A stretch of 64,000 bases of DNA. Source: JBMNCQ01 sp049366715. GTDB lineage: Bacteria > Bacillota > Peptococcia > Peptococcales > BICA1-8. The stretch's first letter is position 1, and each line of letters opens with the position of its first letter. Shown here one piece after another: positions 61,827 through 64,000 of the stretch. The notes beneath the pieces were generated by a model. It did no database searches and had not been told where the DNA came from. It saw nothing but the letters and a program-made list of their open reading frames with translations. The position numbers were made by a program, and so were the translations under genes. The DNA lies in contig JBMNCQ010000054.1 in the NCBI GenBank assembly GCA_049366715.1, positions 62,001-126,000 on the forward strand. Direction: 5' to 3'.

Positions 61827-62843
61827 ATGGGATATACTTCTCTAATGAATAGTATCAAGAGGGGCGTAATTGCCCCTGTTTATCTTTTTTATGGTGCGGA
61901 AAAACTTTTAATGGAGCAGAGTGTCCGGAAGCTTAAGGACAAGGTTCTGCCTCCGGAACTGGAAGCTTTTAACTATGATAAAGTAGAGGGGGATAAAATA
62001 TCCCTGGGTCAAGTCATCGACCTGGCCAATACGATGCCTGTCATGTCGGAAAAACGGGTAGTTGTTGTGGACAATGCCTTTTACTTCTCTGCCCAAAAAG
62101 GGACTGAGGGTAAAGTTGACGAAGGGGCCTTACATAATTATTTGCAGAACCCCAATACCGGTTGCTGCTTGATCTTTAAAATTCTGGGCAAGGCGGATAA
62201 ACGGAAAAAAATATTCAAAGCTGTTGGTGAAAGAGGACAAACCATTGAATTTGCCGGCTTGACCGGGGAGAACCTGGAGCGGTGGATCCAGGGTTTTTTA
62301 CAGCAGTACGGGAAGCGGGCCGATAGGGAAGCTTGTAATTATCTATCCTTATTAGCCGGTGAAGGTTTAGATGTTTTACAAAATGAACTGGAAAAACTGG
62401 TCTCCTTTAGCTGGGATGAGCCGGTAATAAAGGCGGACATGGTACAGGAGATTGTTACCAGGAATACGGAAATCAATATTTTTCAATTAATAGATTCCAT
62501 AGCCGCCAAGCAGGGGAAGAAAGCCTTGCAACTGCTGCAGACCAGCCTGGCTATGGGGGAAGTCCCGCTCAAGCTGATTTATCTGCTGGTCAGACAGTTC
62601 CGCATGATTTTGATTGCCAAGGACCTGGCTGAGCAGGGCTATTCGGAAAAGCAGATCAGGGAAAAACTCCAGGTACAGCCCTTTGTAGCCGGTAAGGTCC
62701 TCAACCAGGGCAGGAAATTTCAGCTGGAACAGCTGGTAGAAGCCCTGGAGAAATTGCTGGAAACAGAGGTATTACTAAAATCCAGCGGCGGTGACCCCGC
62801 GGAAGTGATGGAGAATCTGGTAATAGCCTTATGCTACAAGTAA
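61827..62843 (+). CDS. holA: DNA polymerase III delta subunit (clamp-loader HolA)
   Basis: 338 residues; N-terminal AAA+-like domain without a functional P-loop (SIKRGVIAPVYLFYGAEKLLMEQ), VVVVDNAFYF, then the collar domain (LQTSLAMGEVPLKLIYLLVRQFR). It opens the sliding clamp as part of the replicative clamp loader. It starts 14 nt after dacF with a GGGGTGA site and is probably on the same transcript. comEC-holA neighbourhood is common in Firmicutes. Confidence 0.94.
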   Translation: MGYTSLMNSIKRGVIAPVYLFYGAEKLLMEQSVRKLKDKVLPPELEAFNYDKVEGDKISLGQVIDLANTMPVMSEKRVVVVDNAFYFSAQKGTEGKVDEGALHNYLQNPNTGCCLIFKILGKADKRKKIFKAVGERGQTIEFAGLTGENLERWIQGFLQQYGKRADREACNYLSLLAGEGLDVLQNELEKLVSFSWDEPVIKADMVQEIVTRNTEINIFQLIDSIAAKQGKKALQLLQTSLAMGEVPLKLIYLLVRQFRMILIAKDLAEQGYSEKQIREKLQVQPFVAGKVLNQGRKFQLEQLVEALEKLLETEVLLKSSGGDPAEVMENLVIALCYK

Positions 62844-62854
62844 AAAGAATATCA

Positions 62855-62878
62855 GGGACAAGGGGACAGGTTATTTGT
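62855..62878 (+). repeat. Left inverted repeat of the REP-associated transposase element
   Basis: 24 bases, complementary to 63690-63713 with one mismatch. GGGACAAGGGGACAGG is the core. Confidence 0.85.
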
Positions 62879-62927
62879 GCCTAAAATAGCCACCAAAATG
62901 ATATAATTATCCCGAGGTGATTTAATT

Positions 62928-63686
62928 ATGCCAAGAGCGGCCAGAAAAAAGAGCGCTACCGGAATATATCATATTATGATGAGGGGCATAAATAGGCAGA
63001 ATATCTTCCATGATGATTTGGACAGAGAAAAGCTGCTTCAAACAATAAATCATTATAAGGCAATTAGTAATTATGAAATTTATAGTTATTGTCTAATGGA
63101 TAATCATATTCACTTGTTAATAAGAGAGATGGAGGAGCCCCTTGCAACAATAATTAAAAGGATAAGCGGGAGTTATGTATATTGGTATAATATGAAATAT
63201 GACCGCTGCGGTCATTTATTTCAGGAGAGATTTAAAAGTGAAGTGATAGAAGACGATGAATACTTTTTAACAGTCCTGCGCTATATTCACCAGAATCCGG
63301 TAAAAGCAGGTATAGTAAGAAAAGCAGGGGATTATAAATGGAGTAGTTATAGTGAATATACTGAAGGAGCAGGAATTGTTGCAATAGATTTTGCATTGGA
63401 ATTATTATCCTCAAAAGGAGAAAAAGCAATAAAAGAATATGTAGAGTTTATGAATAAGGCAAACAAAGATAAATGCCTGGAATATAAGGAAAGAAAAATA
63501 ACTGGTGATGATGAAATCAGGTCATATTTTGCGCGATTAGGCATAGTTGATATCAATAAATTGAAGCAGCTTGAGAAAAGTAAGCGGGATGAGGTATTAA
63601 GGATGGTGAAAGCAAAGGAAGGCGTTACAATAAGGCAATTAGCACGAGTTACAGGGATAGCGAAGAGTGTAATTGCTAGAGTCTGA
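62928..63686 (+). CDS. REP-associated tyrosine (Y1) transposase
   Basis: 252 residues of the IS200/IS605-like Y1 fold (RAYT/TnpA-REP). The metal-binding HIH motif is His60-Ile-His62 (MDNHIHLL), and the catalytic Tyr lies in the helix SYVYWYN (Tyr83-Tyr87). HQNPVKAGIV and WSSYSEY follow. The C-terminus carries an added helix-turn-helix (VTIRQLARVTGIAKSVIAR). It nicks and joins single-stranded DNA at palindromic sequences. It is intact, has a GAGGTG site, and is bounded by 24-bp inverted repeats. Lower GC than its neighbours. Confidence 0.93.
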   Translation: MPRAARKKSATGIYHIMMRGINRQNIFHDDLDREKLLQTINHYKAISNYEIYSYCLMDNHIHLLIREMEEPLATIIKRISGSYVYWYNMKYDRCGHLFQERFKSEVIEDDEYFLTVLRYIHQNPVKAGIVRKAGDYKWSSYSEYTEGAGIVAIDFALELLSSKGEKAIKEYVEFMNKANKDKCLEYKERKITGDDEIRSYFARLGIVDINKLKQLEKSKRDEVLRMVKAKEGVTIRQLARVTGIAKSVIARV

Positions 63687-63689
63687 GGG

Positions 63690-63713
63690 ACAAACAACCT
63701 GTCCCCTTGTCCC
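63690..63713 (+). repeat. Right inverted repeat of the REP-associated transposase element
   Basis: Complement of 62855-62878. Followed by further CTTGTCCC/CTGTCCCC copies to 63735. Confidence 0.85.
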
Positions 63714-63762
63714 CCTCTTGTCCCTGTCCCCTTGGAATGGTTTTATAAGGATGTGTGATCCA

Positions 63763-64000
63763 ATGAATGTCTTAGAAGTGGAAATTAAACAGGCAGGTTA
63801 TACCGAAAAAAAAGAGGCAATTAATAATATTAAATTTTCCATCAAAAAAGGTGAGTTGGTAGGTTTGATCGGGCCTAACGGTGCCGGTAAAAGCACTATT
63901 ATTAAAGCTATTCTAGGTCTCTTACCGGAGTTCGCGGGCAAAGTGCAATTTGCAGGGCAAAATAAGAAATTTGCCTATATACCTGAGCAACCGGTTCTTT
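63763..64000 (+). CDS. ABC transporter ATP-binding protein (5' part)
   Basis: First 79 codons only; the gene runs past the window. It begins MNVLEVEIKQAGY and has a complete Walker A, GPNGAGKST (residues 40-48), then IIKAILGLLP. The reading leads into a Q-loop with IPEQP. Such ATPases without a fused membrane domain power multi-component exporters or importers; nothing here shows which. ATG with an AAGGATG site 11 nt upstream. Confidence 0.9.
   Translation, partial: MNVLEVEIKQAGYTEKKEAINNIKFSIKKGELVGLIGPNGAGKSTIIKAILGLLPEFAGKVQFAGQNKKFAYIPEQPVL

Noticed and set aside
1..64000. tRNA or rRNA genes
   Set aside because: No cloverleaf with TTCRA arm or rRNA core sequence was noticed while reading. 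A tRNAscan run would settle it.

Overview
The window comes from a low-to-moderate GC, Gram-positive anaerobe of the Clostridia/Peptococcaceae type. The evidence is strong AGGAGG-type ribosome sites with frequent GTG/TTG starts, [FeFe]-hydrogenase maturation genes, an S-layer-homology (SLH) surface protein, a DUF3231 (spore-coat-like) protein, ComEA/ComEC, and a truncated DsrC whose two C-terminal cysteines indicate dissimilatory sulfite/sulfur chemistry. The species cannot be named from the sequence.

Layout. 1-4002: DsrC tail, two SDR oxidoreductases (minus) and a divergent orphan histidine kinase with an SBP_bac_3 sensor. 4003-5925: GC-rich mobile-element debris enclosing a PadR/DUF1048/DUF1048 cassette, ending in two long hairpins. 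5926-19247: a catabolic locus. One minus-strand operon reads U32-like TIM barrel, glutamate dehydrogenase, RidA, EutB-like dehydratase, M20 deacetylase-like hydrolase, EutD/DoeA-like ectoine hydrolase and a TRAP transporter (DctP, Q, M). Divergently come an IclR regulator, an EutA-like racemase/isomerase and an MFS transporter. Together they suggest ectoine/5-hydroxyectoine uptake and breakdown in an anaerobe, with some classical steps (EutC, DoeB/EutE, DoeD, DoeC) missing or replaced.

19248-34573: a signalling and surface locus. It holds a 1024-residue 7TMR-DISM hybrid kinase with two kinase modules, a response regulator with a SARP/BTAD output, a CheY-like protein and a 3312-residue DUF11-repeat protein with three C-terminal SLH motifs. 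Paired TTCAGT boxes 11 bp apart lie before both cheY and the giant gene and look like the SARP regulator's targets. 34812-40746: UppP, then a second TRAP transporter operon ending in IlvD. 40818-45824: small membrane proteins, an M50-like protease, DUF3231, an ECF sigma factor with a DUF4179 anti-sigma factor, and a 58-residue membrane protein.

46137-51070: an OmpR/HK pair, two lipoproteins and a transposase relic. 51232-62843: comEA and comEC are separated by a minus-strand operon for [FeFe]-hydrogenase maturation (TM1266-like regulator, HydE, HydG, aspartase, HydF). Ahead of it sits a probable 180-nt structured RNA with its own promoter and terminator. Then come a D,D-carboxypeptidase with an altered KTG box and HolA. 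The end holds a REP-associated (Y1) transposase between near-perfect 24-bp inverted repeats and the start of an ABC ATPase. A family of GAGAATT-rich interspersed repeats is scattered between genes and in places has been built into gene ends.
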